Shown here: positions 1 to 6,549 of the stretch, in pieces
How the letters are laid out: every line of letters starts with the position of its first letter
Numbering within the stretch: position 1 is the stretch's first letter
Assembly (NCBI GenBank): GCA_003158365.1
Contig: PMIW01000120.1
Location: 5,415-16,340, forward strand
Direction: 5' to 3'
From: Ignavibacteriota bacterium
GTDB lineage: Bacteria > Bacteroidota > Ignavibacteria > Tepidaquicellales > Tepidaquicellaceae
DNA length: 10,926 nucleotides
Notes under the pieces: model-generated
What the model saw: the letters and a program-made list of their open reading frames with translations, nothing else
Database searches by the model: none
Told to the model about the DNA's origin: nothing
Translations under genes and position numbers: made by a program

Positions 1-152
1 TCAATTACTTACGCAAAAAAATAAAATTCGGCGTTACCACATTGGGTGTAATAAATTTTATTAAAAACGATTGGAATTTGACCATATTTATATTTGTTAC
101 GATTAGAAAAACCTATGAGAATTTTTTTTTAAATAGAAAGGAGTAATTAAAA
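1..152. other. Upstream non-coding region of the VOC gene
   Basis: AT-rich sequence without a convincing reading frame. A TTGACC hexamer at 78-83 resembles a -35 element, but the best -10 at a 17-bp spacing (101-106, GATTAG) is poor. A TATATTTG at 89-96 fits the Bacteroidetes -7 consensus TAnnTTTG but lacks a TTTG at the matching distance. I therefore do not name a promoter. The only clear signal is the ribosome binding site listed separately. Confidence 0.5.
137..143 (+). promoter_or_regulatory. Shine-Dalgarno sequence of the VOC gene
   Basis: AAAGGAG lies nine bases before the ATG at 153. It fixes this ATG as the start rather than the second ATG three codons later. It is one of only two clear Shine-Dalgarno sequences in the window. 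Confidence 0.75.
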
Positions 153-551
153 ATGGCAAAAATGAATCCGGTAGTACACTTTGAAATGCCGTATGAAAAC
201 GGCGAGCGAGTTGTAAAATTTTATGCGAATGCATTCGGATGGCAGATGCAAAAACTTGGCGCGGATATGGGTGAATACGTTCTTGCGGGAACGACGGATA
301 CAGATGATAAAAGAATGGTAAAAACCCCGGGCACGATTAATGGCGGGTTCTTTCCGAAGAATGGTAATTCACCAACGAATCCATCCGTTGTAATTTCTGT
401 GGATGATATTAATTCGGCGATGAAAAATGTATCGGCATCCGGCGGAAAAGTAAATGGAGAGCCGACGGATATCCCCGGTATCGGCAGGTATGTTTCTTTC
501 ACGGATACGGAAGGCAACCGCGTTGGTATTTTGCAGCCCGTTAATATGTAA
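153..551 (+). CDS. VOC-family (glyoxalase/bleomycin-resistance fold) protein
   Basis: This 132-residue protein is a single vicinal-oxygen-chelate domain made of two beta-alpha-beta-beta-beta halves. The first half begins with PVVHFEMP, with H9 at the usual first metal-ligand position, followed by the helix ERVVKFYANAFGW that is typical of the family. The second half begins near VVISVDDINSAMKNV and ends with the hallmark F-T-D-T-E-G-N-R-V-G-I-L-Q-P at about 116-129, where E120 sits near the expected last metal ligand. Length matches small soluble one-domain VOC proteins, which usually act as dimers. VOC members include lyases, dioxygenases, epimerases and drug-binding proteins, so the substrate cannot be told. 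It seems to be transcribed alone: the next gene converges on it after 44 bases, with no strong terminator between. The family call is firm; the function is unknown. Confidence 0.88.
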   Translation: MAKMNPVVHFEMPYENGERVVKFYANAFGWQMQKLGADMGEYVLAGTTDTDDKRMVKTPGTINGGFFPKNGNSPTNPSVVISVDDINSAMKNVSASGGKVNGEPTDIPGIGRYVSFTDTEGNRVGILQPVNM

Positions 552-595
552 TAGCGAATAGAAAGCATCTGAACTGAGAGCAATTTCGGGTTTTG

Positions 596-1294
596 TTAAA
601 ATTGAATTACTGTGGAAAGTACACCGAGTATAATTAATATTGAACCTGCAATTGCTCTTGAATGATGCTCGAAGAAATGTAATCTCTTGTTTATCATGTC
701 GAGACCTTTCTTTCCGAGGATTACGCAGGATATCATTACCGATATTGTTATAAAAAAATAAATTACGGATAAAATTGTAATTCCTGTCCATCCGAATTTT
801 CCCGCTGTAAAATAAAAAGCTTCTATTTCTATGCAGGGAGAAAAAATCATCATGGTTCCTATTGCAGAGATTATTGCTTTCCTGGATTTTTTCGAAATTG
901 TTTTTAATTCTTCTTCGCTCAGATGATGATGGGTTGTGTGGTCGTGGTGATGATGTGAATTGTGTTCGTGTTCATCATCCTGATGATGGTGATGCTCCGG
1001 GCGGATGAAGTTTTTTATTATAAAAAATATTCCGAGTCCGATTAAAACAGCCGGTGCGAGAAAGTTTTCGAGTGACTGGAATGTATTCATTAACTTGTAC
1101 CCGATGATACCTATTATGATGCCGATAATTATTGTGCTGAAGGTATGCATAAGCCCTATCAGTATGGTTATCCACGCGGTTTCTTTTGCAGACCAGTTTT
1201 CGGATTTACTGGCAAGTGCAAGCGGCAGCCAGTGATGCGGAATAAGTGCGTGGGATATACTTAATAGTGAACTGCCAATGATTATCTGAAACAT
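596..1294 (-). CDS. NicO/UreH-like membrane protein with histidine-rich loop (putative Ni/Co transporter)
   Basis: This 232-residue protein has about six hydrophobic segments (roughly residues 2-24, 40-64, 77-96, 138-160, 170-190 and 212-231). The first contains H15-ALIP-H20-H21-WLP, which resembles the HX4DH metal-selectivity motif of nickel/cobalt permeases with His in place of Asp. H50 lies in the second segment, and FSPCIEIEAF (151-160) carries a conserved-looking PC pair. Between segments three and four, residues 101-124 hold 14 histidines in 24 positions plus several acidic residues, as expected for a metal-binding loop. This fits the NicO/UreH-type family, whose members import or export Ni2+ or Co2+. 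The His-rich loop also recalls the exporter RcnA, so direction is open. Nickel would be relevant to the [NiFe]-hydrogenase implied by the protease gene at 8443-9015. The ATG at 1294 has no clear Shine-Dalgarno sequence. The gene is divergent from the kinase gene at 1481. Confidence 0.75.
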   Translation of the reverse strand: MFQIIIGSSLLSISHALIPHHWLPLALASKSENWSAKETAWITILIGLMHTFSTIIIGIIIGIIGYKLMNTFQSLENFLAPAVLIGLGIFFIIKNFIRPEHHHHQDDEHEHNSHHHHDHTTHHHLSEEELKTISKKSRKAIISAIGTMMIFSPCIEIEAFYFTAGKFGWTGITILSVIYFFITISVMISCVILGKKGLDMINKRLHFFEHHSRAIAGSILIILGVLSTVIQF

Positions 1295-1312
1295 AAAAAA
1301 ATGATTTTAGAT

Positions 1313-1333
1313 GTTCAATAACTATCAGTTCAA
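1313..1333. repeat. Short direct repeat upstream of the NicO-like gene
   Basis: GTTCAA occurs at 1313-1318 and again at 1328-1333, a 15-base period. TAACTATCA, part of the same block at 1319-1327, recurs at 1383-1391. Read on the minus strand, TTGAAC (1328-1333) and TAAAAT (about 1304-1309) are 18 bases apart and could be -35 and -10 elements of the NicO-like gene, with a very short leader. All of this is in AT-rich DNA and may be chance. Confidence 0.2.
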
Positions 1334-1431
1334 AATAACATATTGCGATGAAAAAAGAAAAAGCAAATTCCATGCTTCATAGTAACTATCAAATTCCATC
1401 CTGAGTATTAAATGCTTACTTTATTTAGAAA

Positions 1432-1460
1432 TTGCCTGTTATAGATTTCCTTTGTATATT
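1432..1460 (+). promoter_or_regulatory. Possible sigma-70-type promoter of the sensor kinase gene
   Basis: TTGCCT (1432-1437) and TATATT (1455-1460) are separated by exactly 17 bases and match the -35 and -10 consensus at four and five of six positions. Transcription would start near 1467, just before the ATG at 1481. The site lies in the 186-bp gap between two divergent genes. It is a consensus match only. Confidence 0.4.
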
Positions 1461-1480
1461 ACCATAATTAATCAGAAGAC

Positions 1481-2869
1481 ATGCTTGGACTTATTCCATC
1501 ATATACTTATGATTTTGAGCAACTCTGGTCTTTATTAATAAACAGAAATAAATGGTTAATTAAGTTACGCTATCTTGTATCCCTCACTCTTGCACTGTTT
1601 ACCATTTTGTCTGCTTATATCTTTAAATTAGAATTCAGCAAAGAGCAATTTAATGCTCTTATCTTTTTATCGGTTCTGATATTACTTTATAATATATTAC
1701 TGGGTTATTTAATAAATACGAGTTTAGTAAAAAATGACATCGAACGGTTTAATCCCATGCATATATCTCTTCTTCAGATACTTGCCGACCAGGTTTCTCT
1801 TGCGGTAGTTGTATATTATACAGGCGGAATAGAAAGCCCGTTTTATGTATTCTTTATTTTCCAGATGATAATCGGAAGCCTGATACTATCGGGTTTTGTA
1901 ATTTACACTATTGCTGGAGTCACCGTAATTTGCTTTTTTCTTGCATCGCTTCTTGAATATTTCTCGGTTGTCAGGCATCATAAGTTCGGAATATTATTAA
2001 AACTGCCGATATACAATGAACTGGATTACGTTCTATTGTTTGCTACTTCGTTCGGAATTACAATGGTTGTGACGGTTTTCATTGCAAATTCTATAGCACA
2101 TTCGCAATACAGGCGGGGGCAGGAATTGAATGCTGCATTCGAGAAACTGAAACAGGCGGAGACAATAAAGCAAAAATATACAATTGGGATTGTTCACGAG
2201 ATAAAATCACCTCTTTCATCTGTGCAGTCTTACCACGACATAATACTGGAAGGATATACAGGTCCAATAAACCCTCAGGCAAGAGAAAAACTTATACGTG
2301 CAAGGGCAAGAACAGAAGAGGCGATTCACATTATTAATGATGTGTTGAGCATTTCGAAATTAAAACTGCAGACTGAAATAAAAAAAGAAGACGTTGATTT
2401 AAACGAGCTGCTTCATAAGATAATTTCCAAGAAAAAAGTGCAGGCAGAATATCTGAGGATCGGGATAAATTATTATGATATGAGTACGAACTTGGGTATT
2501 ATCAAAGGTGATACAATTCTTCTGGAACTTGCGTTCTCTAATTTAGTGGGCAATTCTATAAAATATACAAATCCGGGCGGGATGATAGAAATAGTGGTTG
2601 AAGATGGAAAAAACGAAAATGAAATTGAAGTCGAAGTGTGTGATAACGGGATAGGCATTCCCGAGAAAGACCGTGAAAAAATATTCAAAGAATTTTTCAG
2701 GGCTTCCAATGTAAAACACAAAAGTTATGAAGGCACCGGGCTCGGACTTTCGGTAGTGAAGCAAATAGTCGAGCAGCACGGAGGAAAAATTAGTTTTCAA
2801 AGTCCTTCAAGAATGGCGAATGAAGACGGTGCGGGCACATGTTTCCGGGTATCTTTAATTAAAGTTTAA
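1481..2869 (+). CDS. Membrane-bound sensor histidine kinase, RegB-like six-helix sensor
   Basis: The 462-residue protein has an N-terminal membrane domain with about six helices (roughly 31-49, 57-78, 94-113, 122-140, 141-162, 181-205) and almost no extracytoplasmic domain. Between helices three and four lies GGIESPF (115-121), close to the GGxxNPF quinone-binding heptapeptide of RegB/PrrB redox kinases, with Ser for Asn. A short linker leads to the HisKA domain with phospho-acceptor H239 in IVHEIKSPL. The HATPase domain shows an N box near N354/N358, a G1 box at DNGIGI (388-393) and a G2 box at GTGLGL (418-423). The catalytic parts look complete. No receiver gene directly follows; the next gene is a second kinase 51 bases on. 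It may feed the NtrC-like activator or the double-receiver protein, or act on a distant partner. Sensing of membrane redox state is inferred from the motif only. AGAAG before the ATG is at best a weak ribosome binding site. Confidence 0.85.
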   Translation: MLGLIPSYTYDFEQLWSLLINRNKWLIKLRYLVSLTLALFTILSAYIFKLEFSKEQFNALIFLSVLILLYNILLGYLINTSLVKNDIERFNPMHISLLQILADQVSLAVVVYYTGGIESPFYVFFIFQMIIGSLILSGFVIYTIAGVTVICFFLASLLEYFSVVRHHKFGILLKLPIYNELDYVLLFATSFGITMVVTVFIANSIAHSQYRRGQELNAAFEKLKQAETIKQKYTIGIVHEIKSPLSSVQSYHDIILEGYTGPINPQAREKLIRARARTEEAIHIINDVLSISKLKLQTEIKKEDVDLNELLHKIISKKKVQAEYLRIGINYYDMSTNLGIIKGDTILLELAFSNLVGNSIKYTNPGGMIEIVVEDGKNENEIEVEVCDNGIGIPEKDREKIFKEFFRASNVKHKSYEGTGLGLSVVKQIVEQHGGKISFQSPSRMANEDGAGTCFRVSLIKV

Positions 2870-2920
2870 TAAAGAATAAGAAATATTTTTAGAAAACATT
2901 TTCAGATAAAAATATCAGTT

Positions 2921-4903
2921 ATGAAAAAGGTCAGCTCAAGAAGTATACATTATTTTTTAATAAAATATTTTTCAATTTCGATTTTAATACCTACCATAAT
3001 ACTGAGTATAATAGGCACAAAAATAATTTACAACCAGGTTATTAACAGGGCAGAGATGAAGACGATTTCGGATTTGAACTCCGCAAAAGAAATTTACAAC
3101 AATAAAGTTGCTTCCATAGAAGTGATAACAAGGCTGACAACATTAAGAGGTTTTATTATCTCCTCTCTTGCGGAAAACCGTGCTGATACACTTCAAAAAG
3201 AATTACTGCAGACTTTGAATGCCGAAAAACTGGACATTTTTACTTTGGTTAACAGTAAAGGGATTGTAGTATGCAGAGGAAGAAATCCGCTTACCAGAGG
3301 TGATACACTGTTGAATGACAGGTTTGTGCAGAAAGTTCTGCAAACAAAAGAATCTTTTTCGGGAACGGATGTAATGAACCGTCAGGAATTAGAAAAAGAA
3401 TCAGAGGAATTGATGAGAAATGCAACTATGAAAATTATTCCGACTCCGAAATCAAAGGCCAGGATAGATTCCGTTGAAACGTCGGGAATGATATTAAAAT
3501 CCGCAGTTCCTGTTTTTGACAGGAACAAAAATTTAATTGGTGTTCTGATTGCAGGAGTATTATTAAACAGAAATTATGAAATCGTGCAAAAGATAAAAGA
3601 AGTTGTTCATGAAAAAGAAATTTACAAGGGAAAAGAAATCGGTACCGAAACAATTTTTTACAAAGATTTAAGAATAAGCACAAATGTAAAGAACCTGGAT
3701 GGAAGTTTCGCAACAGGTACGCTTGTTTCGGAAGAAGTTTACAACCAGACTCTTGAGAAAGGCGAAAGGTGGACAGGAGATGCCTTTGTTGTCAATGCAT
3801 GGTATATAAGCGCCTATGAACCTATTAAAGATATTGACGGAAACGTAATTGGTATGCTATATGTAGGATTACTTAAACAGCCTTTTAATGATGTGCTTGC
3901 AAGTACGATATTAATTTTTCTCGGTGTAGCGGTTGTAGTACTGGTAATTATTTATTTTGTTGCAATAATGTTATCAAACAGGATAACCACACCATTAAGA
4001 CAGCTAGAAGAAGTGGCGAAAAAATTTACCGAGGGTGATTATAAATCCGGGTTTACAATCAGGAAAGCTCCAAGAGAAGTAAAAAGTCTGGCAATTGCTT
4101 TGAATCACATGGCAGAGGAAGTAGAAAGTGAAAAGAAGGAACTTGAAGAATGGGCTGATAATATGGAAGTAAAAGTTCAGGAAAGAACATCGGAGCTAAA
4201 AAAAATTCACGGGCAGCTTTTTCGCTCTGAAAAACTTGCTTCGATTGGAAAACTTGCAGCCGGAGTTGCACATGAAATCAATAATCCTCTTACCGGAATA
4301 CTTACAAATGCGAGTTTATTACTCGAAGATCTGAATGATGATGATTTGAAAAAAGACGATGTACAGGTAATTGTAAATGAAACCATAAGATGCAGGGAAA
4401 TCGTAAAAAGGCTACTGGATTTTGCAAGACAGACCAAGCCGCAAAAAAGTCTCACGAATATTAATAATTTAATTGATAATATTGTACTACTGGTAAGAAA
4501 CCAGGCGTCATTCAGAAATGTTAACATCGAAAGATATTTTGCCGATGATATTCCGGAAATAATGGTGGACAGGGACCAGATACAGCAGGTTTTTATTAAT
4601 TTCATTTTGAATGCTTCCGATGCAATGCCTGACGGCGGAGACATAAAAATATTATCACGGATTATTGAAAATGGTGAATACATTGAAGTCAGGTTTGCAG
4701 ATAACGGCATGGGAATTTCTGAAGAGAACAAACATAAAATATTCGATCCGTTTTTCACAACCAAAGAAAGCGGTACCGGGCTCGGATTATCGATAAGTTA
4801 CGGGATTGTGGAGCAGCATGGCGGAGCAATAAATGTTGATAGTGAGATAGGAAAAGGAACTACATTTATAGTTCTTTTACCAATAAAACCCATAATAGAA
4901 TAA
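2921..4903 (+). CDS. Cache-HAMP sensor histidine kinase (NtrB-like partner of the sigma-54 activator)
   Basis: The 660-residue protein has an N-terminal transmembrane helix (about 17-37), a large periplasmic region (about 40-322), a second helix (about 327-350), HAMP (about 350-404) and a coiled coil (about 400-435). The transmitter follows. The sensor region has the look of Cache_3-Cache_2-type ligand-binding domains, ending with the typical AYEPIKDIDGNVIGMLYVGL stretch (298-317). The HisKA domain carries H451 in AHEINNPLTG. The HATPase domain has N560/N564, DNGMGI (594-599) and GTGLGL (618-623). All catalytic boxes are present. The stop codon shares one base with the start of the sigma-54 activator gene (TAATG), so the two are almost surely translationally coupled and form a cognate pair. 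Cache domains usually bind small organic acids or similar metabolites; the ligand here is unknown. No Shine-Dalgarno sequence precedes the ATG. Confidence 0.88.
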   Translation: MKKVSSRSIHYFLIKYFSISILIPTIILSIIGTKIIYNQVINRAEMKTISDLNSAKEIYNNKVASIEVITRLTTLRGFIISSLAENRADTLQKELLQTLNAEKLDIFTLVNSKGIVVCRGRNPLTRGDTLLNDRFVQKVLQTKESFSGTDVMNRQELEKESEELMRNATMKIIPTPKSKARIDSVETSGMILKSAVPVFDRNKNLIGVLIAGVLLNRNYEIVQKIKEVVHEKEIYKGKEIGTETIFYKDLRISTNVKNLDGSFATGTLVSEEVYNQTLEKGERWTGDAFVVNAWYISAYEPIKDIDGNVIGMLYVGLLKQPFNDVLASTILIFLGVAVVVLVIIYFVAIMLSNRITTPLRQLEEVAKKFTEGDYKSGFTIRKAPREVKSLAIALNHMAEEVESEKKELEEWADNMEVKVQERTSELKKIHGQLFRSEKLASIGKLAAGVAHEINNPLTGILTNASLLLEDLNDDDLKKDDVQVIVNETIRCREIVKRLLDFARQTKPQKSLTNINNLIDNIVLLVRNQASFRNVNIERYFADDIPEIMVDRDQIQQVFINFILNASDAMPDGGDIKILSRIIENGEYIEVRFADNGMGISEENKHKIFDPFFTTKESGTGLGLSISYGIVEQHGGAINVDSEIGKGTTFIVLLPIKPIIE

Positions 4904-6306
4904 TGAAAGCAAACATATTAGTAATAGATGACGAACTGGTTATATGCCAGAGCTGTGAAAAGATTTTCCGTAAATCCGGACACGAAGTATCTTATGCAAC
5001 GAGCGGCAGGCAAGCCTTAAAAATACTTGAGGATAAAAGTTTTGATGTGGTTTTTACGGATTTGAAAATGATAGATATGGGAGGGATGGAAGTATTACAG
5101 GCAATAAAACAAAAGTATCCAGATATATTGGTGATTGTGATAACAGGATATGCAACTGTAGCTTCTGCTGTAGAGACAATGAGATACGGTGCGTTTGATT
5201 ATTTACCTAAACCGTTTACACCTTCGGAAATTCTGACAGTATTAAACAGGGCGCTGGAGAAAAGAAATCTTGTAAAAATTACGAAAGAAGAATATAATTA
5301 TTCCGATATATCAGGGTTCGAGGGAATAATAGGGAAAAGTCCCAGCATTGTAAGGGTATATAATTTAATCGGTAAAGTTGCTCCGACGGATAGCACTGTA
5401 TTGATATTAGGTGAAAGCGGAACAGGTAAGGAAATGACAGCAAGAGCAATTCATAATAAAAGTTTAAGAAAAGACAACAAATTTTTTGCTATAGATATAT
5501 CGAGCCTGTCGGCAAATTTAATTGAAAGTGAATTATTCGGACATATGAGAGGTTCTTTTACCGGTGCTATAGCGGATAAACAGGGAGTTTTTGAGGCAGC
5601 AAAAAAAGGAACGATATTTTTAGATGAAATAGGAAATTTGCCGATGGACATTCAGTCTAAGTTATTAAGGATTTTACAGGAAAAAGAATTTATACCTGTA
5701 GGCAGTACTGCTGTCAGGAAAACCGATGTCAGGTTGATTTTTGCAACTAACCAGAATTTAAAAAAAGCTGTTGAGGAAGGGAAGTTCAGGGAAGATTTGT
5801 ATTACAGATTAAATGTTTTTCCAATTAAGCTGCCTGCTTTACGGGAGAGGAAAGAGGATATACCCGAACTTACATACTTTTTCCTGAAAAAATATTGCAA
5901 TAAGATTGAAAAGGAAATTCCATTAATTGATATAGAAGCAATGGAAATGCTTCAGAATTATCACTGGCCGGGGAATATAAGGGAGCTTGAGCATATAATA
6001 GAAAGACTTACTATTATTTTAGACGGGAATGAAATTAAATCCGTTCACATATCATCCGTATTATATAAAACAGACTCCATTGAAAGCTCGGTATTGCCTA
6101 AGAACATTTATGACCTGAACAGTTTCAAAAAGCAGATTAAAGAGACATCTATAAAAGAAATCGAAAAATTGTTTGTTACCGAGGCGCTTTTAAGAAATAA
6201 CTGGAACATATCCAAAGCTGCGCTTGATGTTAGCATGCAGAGGTCAAATTTTCAGGCATTAATGAAGAAGTATGGTATTAAAAAGCCTGAATTTAATGAT
6301 CAATAA
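4903..6306 (+). CDS. NtrC-family sigma-54-dependent response regulator (REC-AAA+-HTH)
   Basis: The 467-residue protein has a receiver domain (about 3-120) with acidic pair D9/D10, phospho-acceptor D53, T81 and K103. The central AAA+ domain (about 138-370) has Walker A GESGTGKE (170-177), Walker B with D241-E242, and FREDLYYRL with arginines at 296 and 302. The sigma-54 contact loop reads GSFTGA (217-222) rather than the usual GAFTGA. A C-terminal Fis-type HTH spans about 418-460. Such proteins form hexamers when phosphorylated and use ATP hydrolysis to open sigma-54 promoters from upstream sites. The preceding Cache kinase gene overlaps by one base and should be the phospho-donor. A near-consensus sigma-54 promoter lies 178 bases after the stop, so the neighbouring double-receiver gene is the most likely target. 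Family call is firm; target and signal are inferred. Confidence 0.93.
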   Translation: MKANILVIDDELVICQSCEKIFRKSGHEVSYATSGRQALKILEDKSFDVVFTDLKMIDMGGMEVLQAIKQKYPDILVIVITGYATVASAVETMRYGAFDYLPKPFTPSEILTVLNRALEKRNLVKITKEEYNYSDISGFEGIIGKSPSIVRVYNLIGKVAPTDSTVLILGESGTGKEMTARAIHNKSLRKDNKFFAIDISSLSANLIESELFGHMRGSFTGAIADKQGVFEAAKKGTIFLDEIGNLPMDIQSKLLRILQEKEFIPVGSTAVRKTDVRLIFATNQNLKKAVEEGKFREDLYYRLNVFPIKLPALRERKEDIPELTYFFLKKYCNKIEKEIPLIDIEAMEMLQNYHWPGNIRELEHIIERLTIILDGNEIKSVHISSVLYKTDSIESSVLPKNIYDLNSFKKQIKETSIKEIEKLFVTEALLRNNWNISKAALDVSMQRSNFQALMKKYGIKKPEFNDQ

Positions 6307-6317
6307 ATAATATATAG

Positions 6318-6368
6318 TAAAATATTACCTGCATAATATTTTATACACTTCAAATATTTCCAAAATAT
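6318..6368. promoter_or_regulatory. Two AT-rich dyads, possible activator (enhancer) sites
   Basis: A perfect inverted repeat with nine-base arms lies at 6318-6343 (TAAAATATT, eight-base spacer, AATATTTTA). A second with six-base arms lies at 6354-6368 (ATATTT, three-base spacer, AAATAT). Their centres are about 30 bases apart, close to three helical turns, and 120-155 bases upstream of the sigma-54 -24 element. That is a usual position for sites bound by NtrC-type activators. The arms contain only A and T, so chance is a serious alternative. The first dyad could instead be a weak terminator of the kinase-activator operon. Confidence 0.3.
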
Positions 6369-6483
6369 ATCATTAAATTATTTAAACCTCATTTTCGTTT
6401 CAAAATTGCAAACCCGGCGCATATATATTTATATACTTTGTAAAAATAAACTTTAGAATTTTGATTTAAACACACTTTTCGGA

Positions 6484-6500
6484 TTGGCACGAGAGTTGTA
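6484..6500 (+). promoter_or_regulatory. Sigma-54 (-24/-12) promoter of the double-receiver gene
   Basis: TTGGCACGAGAGTTGTA matches the sigma-54 consensus YTGGCACGRNNNTTGCW at every defined position except the C of the -12 GC, which is T here. The GG of the -24 element is at 6486-6487 and the TTG of the -12 element at 6496-6498, with correct spacing. Transcription should start near 6510, giving a leader of about 40 bases before the ATG at 6550. The gene just upstream encodes a sigma-54 activator, which strongly supports the call. Confidence 0.8.
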
Positions 6501-6535
6501 TATAATAAGTAAAGAAAAACAAAAAAAACAAAAAT

Positions 6536-6542
6536 AAAGGAA
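6536..6542 (+). promoter_or_regulatory. Shine-Dalgarno sequence of the double-receiver gene
   Basis: AAAGGAA ends seven bases before the ATG at 6550 and fixes that start. Most other genes here lack such a site, so this gene may be translated strongly once its sigma-54 promoter fires. Confidence 0.65.
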
Positions 6543-6549
6543 TATTAAA

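Noticed and set aside
552..595. Terminator between the convergent VOC and NicO-like genes
   Set aside because: The only stem I can draw (GAAAGC against GCaaTTTC) is short, bulged and AT-rich, so it is not listed.
369..791. A 140-residue minus-strand frame spanning the VOC gene and the end of the NicO-like gene
   Set aside because: It overlaps two genes with clear family motifs and has no recognisable domain of its own.
901..1010. GATGAT/GTGATG-like simple repeat suggesting a microsatellite
   Set aside because: On the minus strand it encodes the His-rich loop (His, Asp and Glu codons) of the NicO-like protein; the repeat is explained by the protein.
4207..4764. A 185-residue open frame on the minus strand opposite the Cache kinase gene
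   Set aside because: It is fully antisense to the conserved HisKA and HATPase coding sequence, is rich in Ser/Ile/Leu as reverse-complement translations of AT-rich genes usually are, and shows no family motif.
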